Shown one piece after another: positions 25,544 to 36,994 of a stretch of DNA of 64,000 nucleotides. Position numbers and translations under genes: made by a program. Every line of letters starts with the position of its first letter. Positions within the stretch are counted from its first letter, which is position 1. The DNA is taken from assembly GCA_030834965.1 (NCBI GenBank), contig JAUQWW010000049.1, forward strand, positions 1-64,000, given 5' to 3'. Source of the stretch: Gallionellaceae bacterium (GTDB lineage Bacteria > Pseudomonadota > Gammaproteobacteria > Burkholderiales > Gallionellaceae). The notes beneath the pieces were generated by a model, which saw only the letters and a program-made list of their open reading frames with translations, was not told the origin of the DNA and did not search any database.

Positions 25544-26782
25544 ATGATCAGCCAATTGGGACGGTATGAAATTATCAGCGAGCTCGGACAGGGCGCGATG
25601 GGCGTGGTCTATAAAGCGCGCGATCCGCTGATCGAACGCCTGGTGGCAATTAAAACAATCAATCTGAGCCTGGCACAGGAAGAAAAAGAAGAATACGAAG
25701 CGCGCTTCTACCAGGAAGCCAAGGCGGCGGGCCGTCTGAGCCACCCCAACATCGTCACCATTTATGACGTGGGCAAGTGCGGGGATATCGCCTATATCGC
25801 GATGGAATTCCTCGAAGGCCGTGAATTGCGCGACATTCTCGATGATGGGCGGCATTTGCCGGTCGATCAGGTGCTCGACCTGGTGGCCCAGGTAGCGCGG
25901 GGGCTGGCCTATGCACACGAGAATGGAGTCGTGCACCGCGACGTGAAACCCGCCAATATCATGGTGGTGCGCGACGACCATGTGAAGATCACCGACTTCG
26001 GCATTGCACGCATGGCGACTTCTGCGGTGCGCACGCAAACCGGCATGGTGCTCGGCTCACCCAAGTACATGTCGCCGGAACAGGTGATGGGCAAGAAGAT
26101 CGATCAGCGCTCGGATGTTTTTTCTCTCGGCGTCATGCTGTATGAAATGCTTGCCGGACAAGCGCCATTCGCCGGCGAGAACATCAACGCGATCATGTAC
26201 CAGACCCTGAATACCGTACCTCCTCCCCCGAGCACGCTGAACCCTGCAGTTCCCGAGATGCTTGATTTTATTGTTGCCAAGGCGCTGGCGAAAAATGTGG
26301 ATGACCGCTATCCGGATGCCAGCGAATTTGCGATGGATTTGCGTGCTTGCCGCGATACCATGCCGCGCTCCAGAGATCGTGTCGGTGTCGTCAATCCACC
26401 ACCTCCATCAAGAACACAGATACCGGATGCCATTCCTGCGATGGGGCTGGCTGAAGCGGATGCTGAGGAATCCAAACCGGTGGCAACCATGGGTTTATCT
26501 GCCCTCTTTGATTCGTCCGAAGCCACGATGCGCCTGGCCGCGATGACCACCTCTCCGGAAGAGACCGAAGCGGTCGCCAAGACGCTCAAGGTGGGACGGA
26601 TCACGGACACCGTCAATATAAATGCCATCCCCACAGCCAAGCTCCAGGCTGGCGCGCGCCCCACGCCTGCCCCGGTGAGCCAGGGCGAGGCAGAGAGAAA
26701 GCCCTCCAAAAGCGGCAATTTACTGCTGATCATAATCGTGCTGCTGGTGCTGGCCGGCGTGGTTTCGCTGTTCTTTTTCTGA
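25544..26782 (+). CDS. Membrane-anchored Ser/Thr protein kinase (PknB-like)
   Basis: A 412-aa Hanks-type kinase: GQGAMGVVYKARD (P-loop), VAIKTI lysine, HRDVKPANIMV catalytic loop, DFGIAR, and SPKYMSPEQ, spanning residues 7-265. A disordered Pro/Ala-rich linker leads to one C-terminal membrane helix (LLLIIIVLLVLAGVVSLFFF) with no extracellular sensor, so it is tail-anchored. It lies 18 bp after the TssQ-like gene. In T6SS loci such kinases (PpkA type) control secretion post-translationally; that link here is inference. Confidence 0.92.
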   Translation: MISQLGRYEIISELGQGAMGVVYKARDPLIERLVAIKTINLSLAQEEKEEYEARFYQEAKAAGRLSHPNIVTIYDVGKCGDIAYIAMEFLEGRELRDILDDGRHLPVDQVLDLVAQVARGLAYAHENGVVHRDVKPANIMVVRDDHVKITDFGIARMATSAVRTQTGMVLGSPKYMSPEQVMGKKIDQRSDVFSLGVMLYEMLAGQAPFAGENINAIMYQTLNTVPPPPSTLNPAVPEMLDFIVAKALAKNVDDRYPDASEFAMDLRACRDTMPRSRDRVGVVNPPPPSRTQIPDAIPAMGLAEADAEESKPVATMGLSALFDSSEATMRLAAMTTSPEETEAVAKTLKVGRITDTVNINAIPTAKLQAGARPTPAPVSQGEAERKPSKSGNLLLIIIVLLVLAGVVSLFFF

Positions 26783-26816
26783 TCCGGCTGCTGCCCTTCT
26801 TGTTAAAGAAGCAGAT

Positions 26817-27233
26817 ATGCAGCGGCAATTCAAACTTCAACCCTCCCGTTATCTTGCAGCCGTTCTGGTGGTCGTGCACGGCAGCGCACTTGCCGTTCTT
26901 TTTCCTCTGACCCTGCCAGTCTGGGCAAGGACGGCATTGGCGATCGTTATCCTGTTCAGCCTGGCGTATCACCTGCGGCGCGATGCCTTGTTATCCTCAA
27001 GGATTGCCGTCATGGCGTTGCTGCTGGAAGAGGAACAGGCGGTGCTGACCCTGCGCGGCGGCGATCAATTGGCTGGGCAGGTGTTGCGCACCACCCTGGT
27101 CACGCCTTTCCTCACCGTGCTGAATGTCCGGCCGCAAGGCGCGCGCCTTGCGCGCAGCGTGGTCATCCTGCCGGACAGCCTGAATGCGGAATCCTTCCGA
27201 CAGTTGCGGGTGCGACTGAAGTGGGGGAGTTAG
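26817..27233 (+). CDS. YgfX-like small membrane protein
   Basis: A 138-aa protein with two adjacent hydrophobic segments ([22 protein letters not shown] and [18 protein letters not shown]) and a soluble C-terminal part ([30 protein letters not shown]...[24 protein letters not shown]), matching the YgfX/DUF1434-type layout. E. coli YgfX (CptA) was reported as a membrane toxin paired with SdhE; no SdhE homologue is seen here. It ends 4 bp inside the convergent nadB 3' end. Confidence 0.72.
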   Translation: MQRQFKLQPSRYLAAVLVVVHGSALAVLFPLTLPVWARTALAIVILFSLAYHLRRDALLSSRIAVMALLLEEEQAVLTLRGGDQLAGQVLRTTLVTPFLTVLNVRPQGARLARSVVILPDSLNAESFRQLRVRLKWGS

Positions 27234-28819
27234 CGCGCTGTATAGGCGGGCGGCGTAAGCACGGTGGGTAGGGCTTGCGGCAGCGTATCGGGGTAGTCCT
27301 TGCTGTAATGCAGGCCACGGCTTTCGTGCCGCACCAGCGCACTCTGCACGATGAGATCGGCGCTCAACACCAGATTGCGCAGTTCCAGCAGGTCGGAGGT
27401 CACGCGGAAGTTGCTGTAGTACTCGTTAATTTCTTCATGCAACAATTTGATGCGATGCTGCGCACGTTGCAGCCGTTTGGTGGTGCGCACGATGCCGACA
27501 TAGTCCCACATGAAGCGGCGCAGCTCGGCCCAGTTGTGCGCGATGACGATTTCCTCGTCTGCATCGGTCACGCGGCTTTCATCCCACTGCGGCAGCGGAA
27601 TGGGCGGGGCGTGCGGCTTGGCCAGAATATCCCGGGCGGCGGCTTCGGCGAATACCAGGCATTCGAGCAGTGAGTTGCTGGCCAGGCGGTTGGCGCCATG
27701 CAGGCCGGTATGCGATGTTTCGCCGATGGCATACAGGTTGTCCACGTCGGCACGGCCGCGCAGGTCGGTGACGACGCCGCCGCAGGTGTAGTGCGCGGCC
27801 GGCACCACCGGAATGGGCTGGCGCGTGATGTCGATGCCCAGCGCCAGGCAATACGCGTAAATGGTGGGGAAATGCTCCTGCAGGAAGGCCGCCGGCTGGT
27901 GCGAGATGTCGAGGTACACGCAGTCCAGGCCGCGTTTTTTCATTTCGAAGTCGATGGCGCGCGCCACGATGTCGCGCGGGGCCAGTTCGGCTCGTTCGTC
28001 ATGCCAAGGCATGAAGCGCGTGCCATCGGGCAGCTTCAGGAGCCCGCCTTCGCCGCGCACCGCCTCGGAGATGAGGAAGGATTTGGCGTGCGGGTGGTAC
28101 AGGCAGGTGGGGTGAAACTGGATGAATTCCATGTTGGCGACCCTGCAGCCGGCGCGCCAGCCCATCGCGATGCCGTCCCCGGTGGCGGTGTCCGGATTGG
28201 TGGTGAACAGATATACCTTGCCTGCGCCGCCGGTGGCAAGAATAGTGTCGTGCGCCGCCAGGGTGCTGATTTCGCCGCTCAGGCTGTTGAGCGCATAGGC
28301 GCCATGGCAGCGGTTGTCCTGGTGGCCGAGCTTGTTGCCGGTGATCAGGTCGATGGCGATGTAGTTTTCCAGCAGCGTGATGTTGGGGTGCGCCAGCACC
28401 TTGGCGCCGAGGGTTTCCTGTACCGCCATGCCGGTGGCATCGGCGGCATGGATGATGCGCCGGTGGCTGTGGCCGCCTTCGCGCGTCAGGTGGTAGCCCG
28501 TGTCGGTGTTTGTATCGCGTGTGAATGGCACACCCTGTGCGATCAGCCAGTCGATTGCCGGCCGCGCATGCTCGATGACATAGCGCGTGGTGTTTGGGTC
28601 GCACAGGCCGGCCCCGGCGGTCAATGTGTCCTGTATGTGCTCGGCCAGGGAATCTGCCCGCGACAGTACGGCAGCGATTCCGCCCTGCGCCCGGGCGCTT
28701 GCGCCTTCCAAGAGGGATTTCTTGGTGATGATGGCAACCTTTTGGCGGTCGGCGAGTTTCAGCGCCAGCGACAGCCCCGCGAGGCCGCTGCCTATGATCA
28801 GGGTATCAAATTGCATCAT
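27230..28819 (-). CDS. nadB: L-aspartate oxidase
   Basis: A 529-aa flavoenzyme with the dinucleotide-binding start [21 protein letters not shown], the substrate region [20 protein letters not shown] and the HPTCLYHP / [13 protein letters not shown] motifs of NadB. It oxidises L-aspartate to iminoaspartate for quinolinate and NAD synthesis. It is divergent from rpoE, a pairing known from proteobacteria, with a 170-bp spacer. Confidence 0.95.
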   Translation of the reverse strand: MMQFDTLIIGSGLAGLSLALKLADRQKVAIITKKSLLEGASARAQGGIAAVLSRADSLAEHIQDTLTAGAGLCDPNTTRYVIEHARPAIDWLIAQGVPFTRDTNTDTGYHLTREGGHSHRRIIHAADATGMAVQETLGAKVLAHPNITLLENYIAIDLITGNKLGHQDNRCHGAYALNSLSGEISTLAAHDTILATGGAGKVYLFTTNPDTATGDGIAMGWRAGCRVANMEFIQFHPTCLYHPHAKSFLISEAVRGEGGLLKLPDGTRFMPWHDERAELAPRDIVARAIDFEMKKRGLDCVYLDISHQPAAFLQEHFPTIYAYCLALGIDITRQPIPVVPAAHYTCGGVVTDLRGRADVDNLYAIGETSHTGLHGANRLASNSLLECLVFAEAAARDILAKPHAPPIPLPQWDESRVTDADEEIVIAHNWAELRRFMWDYVGIVRTTKRLQRAQHRIKLLHEEINEYYSNFRVTSDLLELRNLVLSADLIVQSALVRHESRGLHYSKDYPDTLPQALPTVLTPPAYTAR

Positions 28820-28989
28820 TGCGAATCCGCCTGGTTATGCATGAAGCCGAACTATAGCAAAAATGGAGTGAACTAATTCCACTCTGCCATGTCAACTTGG
28901 CTGGTGAGGCAATTGGCTGACGCCTTGGGCCTGTCCGGTTATACTAGCGTGCCGTGTTGGGGCGGAATTAAAGACTGGGATAACGGGAA

Positions 28990-29589
28990 ATGGGCGACAG
29001 GGAGGTCGATCAGCAATTGGTTGAACGCGCGCAACGCGGCGACAAGCATGCGTTCGAGCTGCTGATTGCCAAGTATCAGCGCCGGTTGGCTCGCCTGATT
29101 TCCCGTTTCGTACGCGATGCGGGCGAGGTTGAGGATGTAACCCAGGAAGCGTTTATCAAGGCATATCGCGCCTTGCCGACGTTCCGCGGGGAAAGTGCTT
29201 TTTATACCTGGCTGTACCGCATCGGCATCAACACCGCAAAGAATTATCTGCTGGCGCTCAAGAGACGTGCGCCGACCAGCACCCCATTCGATGCGGACGA
29301 GGCAGAAGGCTTCGAGGAAGCGGGGCTGCTGCAGGAGGTCAGTACGCCGGAAAATGAGCTAATGAGCAAACAGGTGGTGGATGTGGTGAACTCATCCTTG
29401 CAGGCATTGCCTGATGATCTGCGTACCGCGCTTACCCTGCGTGAAATTGAAGGTCTTAGCTATGAAGAAATCGCAGACGTAATGAATTGCCCGATCGGCA
29501 CAGTGCGTTCCCGGATTTTCCGGGCGCGTGAGGCGATTGCAGAAAATTTGCGCCCGCTCCTGGGCACGAGTAAAGACAACAGGTGGTGA
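28990..29589 (+). CDS. rpoE: RNA polymerase sigma factor RpoE/AlgU
   Basis: A 199-aa ECF sigma factor with region 2 (DKHAFELLIAKYQRRLARLISRFVRDAGEVEDVTQEAFIKAYRAL) and region 4 (LPDDLRTALTLREIEGLSYEEIADVMNCPIGTVRSRIFRAREAI). It directs envelope-stress transcription and is held by RseA/RseB encoded just downstream. A TATACT element lies at 28940-28945, but no well-spaced -35 was found by eye. Confidence 0.96.
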   Translation: MGDREVDQQLVERAQRGDKHAFELLIAKYQRRLARLISRFVRDAGEVEDVTQEAFIKAYRALPTFRGESAFYTWLYRIGINTAKNYLLALKRRAPTSTPFDADEAEGFEEAGLLQEVSTPENELMSKQVVDVVNSSLQALPDDLRTALTLREIEGLSYEEIADVMNCPIGTVRSRIFRAREAIAENLRPLLGTSKDNRW

Positions 29590-29591
29590 AT

Positions 29592-30077
29592 ATGAAACAG
29601 CAAATTTCAGCATTAATGGATGGCGAATTATTCGAAGACGAAGCGGAAACACTGCTCGATAAACTGAAACACAATCCTGCCGCGCATGCCGAGTGGCAAA
29701 CTTACCACCTGATCAGCGATGCGCTGCGCCAGCCCGATCATCTCCATTCCAATATCAGTTCTGCCATGCGTGAGCGTCTGCAGGCCGAGCCTACGGTGCT
29801 TGCTCCGCAGAGGCGAACCGGCCGGAGGATGCAGATGTACGCACTCTCTGCCGCCGCATCGGTCATGGCGCTGGCCATGGTTGCATGGATGTCGGTGCAG
29901 ATCGGTTCCGAACCAGCTGCGCAGATGGCGGCGGTGCAGCAGCCATCAGGGGCGCGCCCGGCCAGCTTCCCCTCCGATAAGGGGCTGAATGGCTACCTGA
30001 TGGCCCATCAGGAGTTTTCTCCCAGTGCTGATGTGCAGGGCGCTGCCTCTTATATTCGTACGGTGGCGGGGCAATAG
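29592..30077 (+). CDS. rseA: Anti-sigma-E factor RseA
   Basis: A 161-aa protein with the RseA N-terminal sigma-binding domain (KQQISALMDGELFEDEAETLLDKLK...WQTYHLISDALR), one membrane helix (about 81-98, MYALSAAASVMALAMVAWM) and a periplasmic tail. It sequesters RpoE at the inner membrane until proteolysis. ATG at 29592 is preferred over GTG codons just upstream because of AGGTGG spacing. It lies 2 bp after rpoE. Confidence 0.9.
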   Translation: MKQQISALMDGELFEDEAETLLDKLKHNPAAHAEWQTYHLISDALRQPDHLHSNISSAMRERLQAEPTVLAPQRRTGRRMQMYALSAAASVMALAMVAWMSVQIGSEPAAQMAAVQQPSGARPASFPSDKGLNGYLMAHQEFSPSADVQGAASYIRTVAGQ

Positions 30078-31069
30078 TGCAAGCTATCGTGATGAAATCT
30101 GCGTTCTTGTTGGTTGCGCTGCTGTCAGTTACAGCCCCCAGAGCGTTTGCCGACCCGTTGTGGCAGGATGATCTGAACTGGCTGAAAACCATGGCATTTG
30201 CCGCGCATCAGACGGATTACAGCGGCACTTTTGTGTATCAATATGGCAATCACGTTGAAACCACGCGCATTACCCATGTCGTGGACAGCGATGGCGAGCA
30301 TGGCAGGTTGGAGGGTCTGGACGGTGCACGGCGTGAAATCATCCATCACAATGATCAGGTATGGTGTTATCTGGGCGACCGCAAGGTAAAGCTGGAAAGG
30401 CGCCATGGTGGCCGAACGTTTCCTGCATTACTGCCGGACCAGCTTTCATTAATGAATGAAAACTATCAGGTGAGGCAGACCGACGAAGGAAGAGTGGCGG
30501 GTTTCCATGCGCATGCCATGATTCTCAAACCCAGGGATAGCCTGCGCTACCACCACAGAATGTGGGCGCACGTTGATTCCGGCTTGCTGCTCAAGGCAGA
30601 GGTGCTGGATGAACGTGGCCGTGTGGTTGAACAATACGCTTTCACCCAGTTGACCATAGGTGGCGATATTGATCGCAAATGGATCGAGGTGGAAAAATCG
30701 GCTGCCGACGTTTCGGAATATAAGCAGCATGCTGAAGCCATGGCAAAAACGGTGGTATCGACTAACTCCAGTGGCTGGCAGGTAGATGCCTTGCCAGCCG
30801 GGTTCAGAAAAATCACGGAAATGCGCCGCACGCTGCGCAGCAAGAAAGCACCGGTTACGCAGATGGTGTTTTCGGATGGGCTGGCCGGGATTTCGGTCTT
30901 TATTGAGGCCGTGGCAGACAATCCGGATGCCAATACGGGACTCTCCAGTCAGGGGGCGATGCATATTTACAGCAAGGTGAACGGCGACAATCGGGTGACG
31001 GTGGTGGGTGAGGTACCGCCGCGCACGGTGATACAAGTCGCCGATTCCGTGCGCTACAGCGGGAAATGA
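30077..31069 (+). CDS. rseB: Sigma-E regulatory protein RseB/MucB
   Basis: A periplasmic protein of up to 330 aa: signal peptide ending RAFAD, then the MucB/RseB N-domain (WLKTMAFAAHQTDYSGTFVYQYGNHVETTRITHVVD) and C-domain (GWQVDALPAGFRKI...MVFSDGLAGISVFIE). It protects RseA from DegS-type cleavage and senses lipid or LPS signals. Two starts are possible: GTG at 30077 with GGCGGGG upstream (overlapping the rseA stop) or ATG at 30092. Both keep the signal peptide. Confidence 0.93.
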   Translation: MQAIVMKSAFLLVALLSVTAPRAFADPLWQDDLNWLKTMAFAAHQTDYSGTFVYQYGNHVETTRITHVVDSDGEHGRLEGLDGARREIIHHNDQVWCYLGDRKVKLERRHGGRTFPALLPDQLSLMNENYQVRQTDEGRVAGFHAHAMILKPRDSLRYHHRMWAHVDSGLLLKAEVLDERGRVVEQYAFTQLTIGGDIDRKWIEVEKSAADVSEYKQHAEAMAKTVVSTNSSGWQVDALPAGFRKITEMRRTLRSKKAPVTQMVFSDGLAGISVFIEAVADNPDANTGLSSQGAMHIYSKVNGDNRVTVVGEVPPRTVIQVADSVRYSGK

Positions 31070-31085
31070 CGATGCGGGGGATACT

Positions 31086-31538
31086 ATGCTAGAGACGCGC
31101 GCCATTATCATCCGGCTTGACGGTGACGAGGCCATCGTCGAGGCCAAGCAGGGTGGAGGTTGCGGCCAGTGCGACAGCACAAAGGGTTGCGGCAAGGCAT
31201 CACAGCTGTTTTCTTTGCAGCCGCGCCGCTTCCGGGTGCGTAACGAGATCAATGCACGCGTGGGTGAAGAAGTTCAGGTATTCGTGGCGGATGGCGTGCT
31301 GCTGCGCAGCGCGGCCATTATTTACATGTTTCCGCTAGCCTTGCTGCTGCTGGGCGGTTCACTGGGTACACAGTTTGCGGGCGAATCCGGCAGCAGTGAC
31401 GGTTATGCGGTCATTGGTGCCATGCTCGGGTTGGCAGCCGGATTTGTGCTGGCCAGGTTGTTTACGCTCCGCCAGCGTGCATTATCTTCCGCACAGCCGG
31501 TCATCGCGCGCAGCGAGGAGATGTGTCATTTCCACTAA
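31086..31538 (+). CDS. rseC: SoxR-reducing system / RseC family protein
   Basis: A 150-aa membrane protein with an N-terminal cysteine cluster (GGGCGQCDSTKGCGKA) and two hydrophobic segments (SAAIIYMFPLALLLLGGSLG and YAVIGAMLGLAAGFVLARL), the RseC layout. It modulates the sigma-E pathway and, in some bacteria, SoxR reduction. It is the fourth gene of rpoE-rseA-rseB-rseC. Confidence 0.9.
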   Translation: MLETRAIIIRLDGDEAIVEAKQGGGCGQCDSTKGCGKASQLFSLQPRRFRVRNEINARVGEEVQVFVADGVLLRSAAIIYMFPLALLLLGGSLGTQFAGESGSSDGYAVIGAMLGLAAGFVLARLFTLRQRALSSAQPVIARSEEMCHFH

Positions 31539-31724
31539 TTTCCGTCAACGAGAGTTGATGCGGCGACATTGTGCAACCCCTCTCCCGGAGCGGAAGCCCC
31601 TGTAATGTAATGCTGCACATGGCGGTTCTGTACCAGTAAAAATTCTTGAGTAATGCGGCCCTCTGTCGAAGAAGGGTAAGCAGTCAATCTGCGCAGGGGT
31701 AGTGCGCAATTCTGAGGTATGGAA

Positions 31725-31749
31725 ATGCGCCTTTGGCGCATCTTTTTTT
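31725..31749 (+). terminator. Intrinsic terminator upstream of degP
   Basis: ATGCGCC-TTT-GGCGCAT followed by CTTTTTTT: a perfect 7-bp stem with a U-run, 20 bp before the degP start. It would end or attenuate sigma-E operon transcripts entering degP. The rest of the 230-bp spacer shows nothing else. Confidence 0.85.
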
Positions 31750-31769
31750 GCACAAGTGAGGAGAGGAGT

Positions 31770-33164
31770 ATGTTGAGGAAGCTGTTTGCCATTGCTCTGG
31801 TCTGTTATTTTTCGCAGCACGCATCGGCCAAGGGATTGCCCGATTTCACCGAACTGGTGGAAAAGCAGGGTCCGGCAGTGGTCAACATCAGCACAACCCA
31901 GATTACCCGCAATGCACAGGTGCCGGGCATCCCCAATCTGCCCCCGGGTGATCCCTTCCTCGAGTTTTTCAAACGTTTCTCGCCTCCCATGCCGCGCGGT
32001 CATGAAACACATTCACTCGGCTCCGGATTCATCATCAGCGATGATGGCTATATTATGACCAATGCACATGTCGTGAGCAGCGCCGACGCGATTAGCGTGC
32101 GTCTGACCGACAAACGTGAATTCAAGGCCAAGGTGATCGGAGTCGATAAGCGTACCGATGTTGCGCTGATCAAGATCGAGGCGAGCGGATTGCCGAAAGT
32201 TGTCCAGGGTGACCCGAATGTTCTCAAAGTGGGCGAATGGGTGCTGGCGATCGGTTCGCCGTTCGGTTTCGACAGCAGCGTCACTGCCGGCATCGTGAGT
32301 GCGAAGGGGCGTTCCTTGCCGCAGGAAAATTATGTTCCCTTCATACAGACCGATGTCGCGATCAACCCCGGAAGTTCAGGCGGCCCGCTATTCAATATGA
32401 AGGGTGAGGTGATCGGCATCAATTCGCAGATATATACCCGTAACGGCGGCTCGATGGGATTGTCGTTTGCCATTCCCATCGATGTGGCAATGGACGTGGC
32501 CACCCAGTTGCGCGCTACCGGCAAGGTAACGCGTGGGCGCATCGGCGTCACCATTCAGGAAGTCACCCAGGAACTGGCCGAATCGTTCGGGTTAAACAAG
32601 GCTAGCGGCGCCTTGATCAGCGGCGTTGAAACAGGGGGGGCGGCAGACAAGGCCGGCATACAGGTCAGCGATGTCATTCTCAAATTTGGCGGCAAAGCGA
32701 TCGCTACATCCACAGACTTGCCGCGTGTCGTCGCTGCAACCCGCCCCGGCAGCAAAGTGACATTGCAGGTATGGCGCAAGGGCGCGATCAAGGACATCCA
32801 GCTGACCGTGGGCGAGATGCCGGATGAAACACGGCTTGCGCAGGGGGGCGGCAAGCCGGGTAGCGGCCCCGGCACAGGAGAAAATGTGGCGCGGCTGGGG
32901 CTGGTGGTGAGTGAATTAAATGCCGAACAGAAGAACGAACTGCAAGTGAAAGGCGGGCTGGTGGTGGAGGAGGTGAAGGGGGCTGCGGCACGGGCCGAGT
33001 TGCGTGCTGGCGATGTCATTCTGGCGATAGGCAATGTCGCAGTACGCTCGCTGGAGCATTTCAACGAACTGCTGAAGCAGATACCCAAGGGGCGCAATAT
33101 CGCGCTGCTGGTCCGGCGCGACGATGCCGTTTCCTACATCGCGCTCAAGCTCGACGAAAAATAA
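31770..33164 (+). CDS. degP: Periplasmic serine endoprotease DegP/MucD
   Basis: A 464-aa HtrA protease with a signal peptide (ending SQHASAKG), the trypsin-like triad His in MTNAHVVS, Asp in RTDVALIKI and Ser in NPGSSGGPLFN, and two PDZ domains (about 260-350 and 370-460). It degrades misfolded envelope proteins and is commonly sigma-E controlled, matching its place after rseC. ATG at 31770 follows GAGGAGAGGAGT. Confidence 0.95.
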   Translation: MLRKLFAIALVCYFSQHASAKGLPDFTELVEKQGPAVVNISTTQITRNAQVPGIPNLPPGDPFLEFFKRFSPPMPRGHETHSLGSGFIISDDGYIMTNAHVVSSADAISVRLTDKREFKAKVIGVDKRTDVALIKIEASGLPKVVQGDPNVLKVGEWVLAIGSPFGFDSSVTAGIVSAKGRSLPQENYVPFIQTDVAINPGSSGGPLFNMKGEVIGINSQIYTRNGGSMGLSFAIPIDVAMDVATQLRATGKVTRGRIGVTIQEVTQELAESFGLNKASGALISGVETGGAADKAGIQVSDVILKFGGKAIATSTDLPRVVAATRPGSKVTLQVWRKGAIKDIQLTVGEMPDETRLAQGGGKPGSGPGTGENVARLGLVVSELNAEQKNELQVKGGLVVEEVKGAAARAELRAGDVILAIGNVAVRSLEHFNELLKQIPKGRNIALLVRRDDAVSYIALKLDEK

Positions 33165-33277
33165 AGCCAAAGAAAGTAAGGTAGTACCAGCGTATCCGGC
33201 CAAAATCGGCTAAAATTCGCCTTTTCGCGAATCCTGGCTGGTTCCGGCGGGATTACGTTTCAGGACACAAGAACCGA

Positions 33278-35071
<1,794 letters not shown>

Positions 35072-35072
35072 T

Positions 35073-35103
35073 CCCTCACCCCCACCCTCTTCCAGAGGGA
35101 GTT
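35073..35103. repeat. Dispersed stem-loop repeat between lepA and lepB
   Basis: CCCTCACCCCCACCCTC followed by the short stem CCCTCTTCCAGAGGG, same layout as the repeat in rbgA and the pair at 42141-42243. It begins right after the lepA stop. Confidence 0.6.
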
Positions 35104-35117
35104 TAAAAGGAAGTTAA

Positions 35118-35921
35118 ATGGATTTTGCGTTGATTATGTTTGTGCTGCTGGTGGTGACTGGCAGCGTGTGGTTGCTGGACCGTTTTGTATTGGAGCCGAG
35201 ACGTGCGGCGTCAGATAAAGAATCGTGGTGGGTAGAATATTCCAAGAGCTTCTTTCCGGTGATCCTGGCAGTGTTCCTGTTGCGCTCGTTTCTGGTGGAG
35301 CCGTTCAAGATACCGTCCGGTTCGATGATCCCCACCTTGCAGGTAGGCGATTTCATTCTGGTCAACAAATTCACTTACGGCATCCGCCTGCCTATCATCA
35401 GCAAAAAACTGGTCGATATCAATATGCCCAAACGTGGGGATGTGATGGTATTTCACTATCCGGAAAACCCATCGTTGGATTATATTAAGCGCGTGGTGGG
35501 GCTGCCCGGAGACACGATCGGGTACCGCAACAAGAAGGTTTATGTGAACGGCAAGTTGCAGGAGCAGAAGCCGGAGGGCGACTACAATTATGTGGAAGGT
35601 GCGCTGAAGTTCGTGCATACCGAGCGTTACAACGAAAATCTGGATGGTAAAAATCATCCCATGCTGATCAACCCCGAAATGCCCGGCTTGCATCTGGGAT
35701 CGGTGGCGGAATTTGCTTACCGAGAAAACTGCCGGTACAGCGATGATGAGTTGCGCTGCACGGTTCCGCCCGGGCATTATTTCATGCTGGGCGACAATCG
35801 TGACAACAGCCGCGACAGCCGTTACTGGGGGTTCGTTCCGGATAACATGATCGTTGGCAAGGCGTTTGCAATCTGGATGAATTTCAATAACTTGAAGCGT
35901 ATAGGCTTATCCATTAACTGA
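35118..35921 (+). CDS. lepB: Signal peptidase I
   Basis: A 267-aa inner-membrane protease with N-terminal membrane segments, catalytic Ser in KIPSGSMIPTLQVGDFI and Lys in LDYIKRVVGLPGD, and box E GDNRDNSRDSRYWG. It removes Sec and Tat signal peptides at the periplasmic face. It lies 46 bp after lepA, with a stem-loop repeat in the spacer. Confidence 0.97.
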   Translation: MDFALIMFVLLVVTGSVWLLDRFVLEPRRAASDKESWWVEYSKSFFPVILAVFLLRSFLVEPFKIPSGSMIPTLQVGDFILVNKFTYGIRLPIISKKLVDINMPKRGDVMVFHYPENPSLDYIKRVVGLPGDTIGYRNKKVYVNGKLQEQKPEGDYNYVEGALKFVHTERYNENLDGKNHPMLINPEMPGLHLGSVAEFAYRENCRYSDDELRCTVPPGHYFMLGDNRDNSRDSRYWGFVPDNMIVGKAFAIWMNFNNLKRIGLSIN

Positions 35922-35942
35922 ACGAAAACCAAGGGGGGCGTG

Positions 35943-36311
35943 ATGAATAGCATGGTGAACAGGCAGCGTGGCTTGAGTTTGTCCGGCCTTATGTTTATGG
36001 CGGTTATTCTGATATTTGCGGCGGTCGGCGCGATGAAACTCATCCCGGCTTATATGCAGAGTGCGCAAGTCCAGAACGTATTCGATGCCATCGTGCAAGA
36101 TCCGGAAATGCAAAAAGCTTCGGTCAGGGATGTCCGCATGTCCTACATAAAGCGCGCTTCAATCAATGACATCACTGCTGTCAAGGCGGAAGACATCGAG
36201 GTGGAAAAGGAAGCAAACGGCATATCGCTGAGCACCAGCTATACCGTCAAAATCCCGGTGGCCGGGAATGCCAGCCTGTTGCTCGAATTCAATATCCGCA
36301 GCCCAAAATAG
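35943..36311 (+). CDS. DUF4845 domain membrane protein
   Basis: A 122-aa protein with a single N-terminal hydrophobic segment ([29 protein letters not shown], pilin-like in look) and a DUF4845 body ([14 protein letters not shown]-type region, [24 protein letters not shown], ending [11 protein letters not shown]). It is always found between lepB and rnc in betaproteobacteria; function unknown. ATG at 35943 after AAGGGGGG is preferred to GTG at 35940. Confidence 0.85.
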   Translation: MNSMVNRQRGLSLSGLMFMAVILIFAAVGAMKLIPAYMQSAQVQNVFDAIVQDPEMQKASVRDVRMSYIKRASINDITAVKAEDIEVEKEANGISLSTSYTVKIPVAGNASLLLEFNIRSPK

Positions 36312-36319
36312 ACAAGCTG

Positions 36320-36994
36320 ATGAGCCGCGATGCCTTGTGCCGCCAGCTCGGCTACGTGTTTACGCAGCCGCAGCTGCTGCAGCGCGCACTGACGCACCGC
36401 AGCCACAGCCAGACCCACTACGAACGCCTGGAATTCCTCGGTGACAGCGTGTTAAATTGCGTCGTCGCCAGGCATCTGTACGACGCCTACCCCGGATTGC
36501 CGGAAGGTGACCTGTCGCGCCTGCGTTCCAACCTCGTGAACCAGCAGACCCTATCCATCCTGGCGCAGCAATTGCACCTGGGTGAAATGCTGTTGCTGGG
36601 CGAGGGAGAGCGCAAGAGCGCCGGGTTTCGCCGCCCCTCCATTCTGGCCGATGCAATGGAGGCCCTGTTCGGCGCAGTGTTCCTTGATGGCGGCTTTGAA
36701 GCCGCACGGCAAGTAGTACTGAATTTATATGTTCCCTTCATCGCGCAAGCCGATGTACAGACGCTGGGCAAGGATTACAAGACGCTATTGCAGGAATACC
36801 TGCAAGGCAGGAAATTGGCGCTGCCCAAATACACGGTGATTGCCACTCGGGGAGAGGCGCATGCGCAAGAGTTTCAGGTTCAATGCGAGGTCGGGCAATT
36901 GAAGATCACTGCGCGCGGCGAGGGCGTTAGCCGCCGCGCGGCAGAACAGGTGGCGGCAGAGGCGGCCTACCGCCAAATCGAGGCACAACCATAA
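36320..36994 (+). CDS. rnc: Ribonuclease III
   Basis: A 224-aa enzyme with the signature [16 protein letters not shown], the second catalytic region [18 protein letters not shown] and a C-terminal dsRNA-binding domain ([23 protein letters not shown]...[13 protein letters not shown]). It processes rRNA and other structured RNA. It is immediately followed by era. Confidence 0.97.
   Translation: MSRDALCRQLGYVFTQPQLLQRALTHRSHSQTHYERLEFLGDSVLNCVVARHLYDAYPGLPEGDLSRLRSNLVNQQTLSILAQQLHLGEMLLLGEGERKSAGFRRPSILADAMEALFGAVFLDGGFEAARQVVLNLYVPFIAQADVQTLGKDYKTLLQEYLQGRKLALPKYTVIATRGEAHAQEFQVQCEVGQLKITARGEGVSRRAAEQVAAEAAYRQIEAQP

Noticed and set aside
23869-26782. A type VI secretion locus
   Set aside because: Only a TssQ-like lipoprotein and a kinase are present; no Tss core genes in the window.
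28913-28945. Sigma-70-like promoter for rpoE (TTGGCT and TATACT)
   Set aside because: Spacing is 21 bp, too long for a standard promoter.
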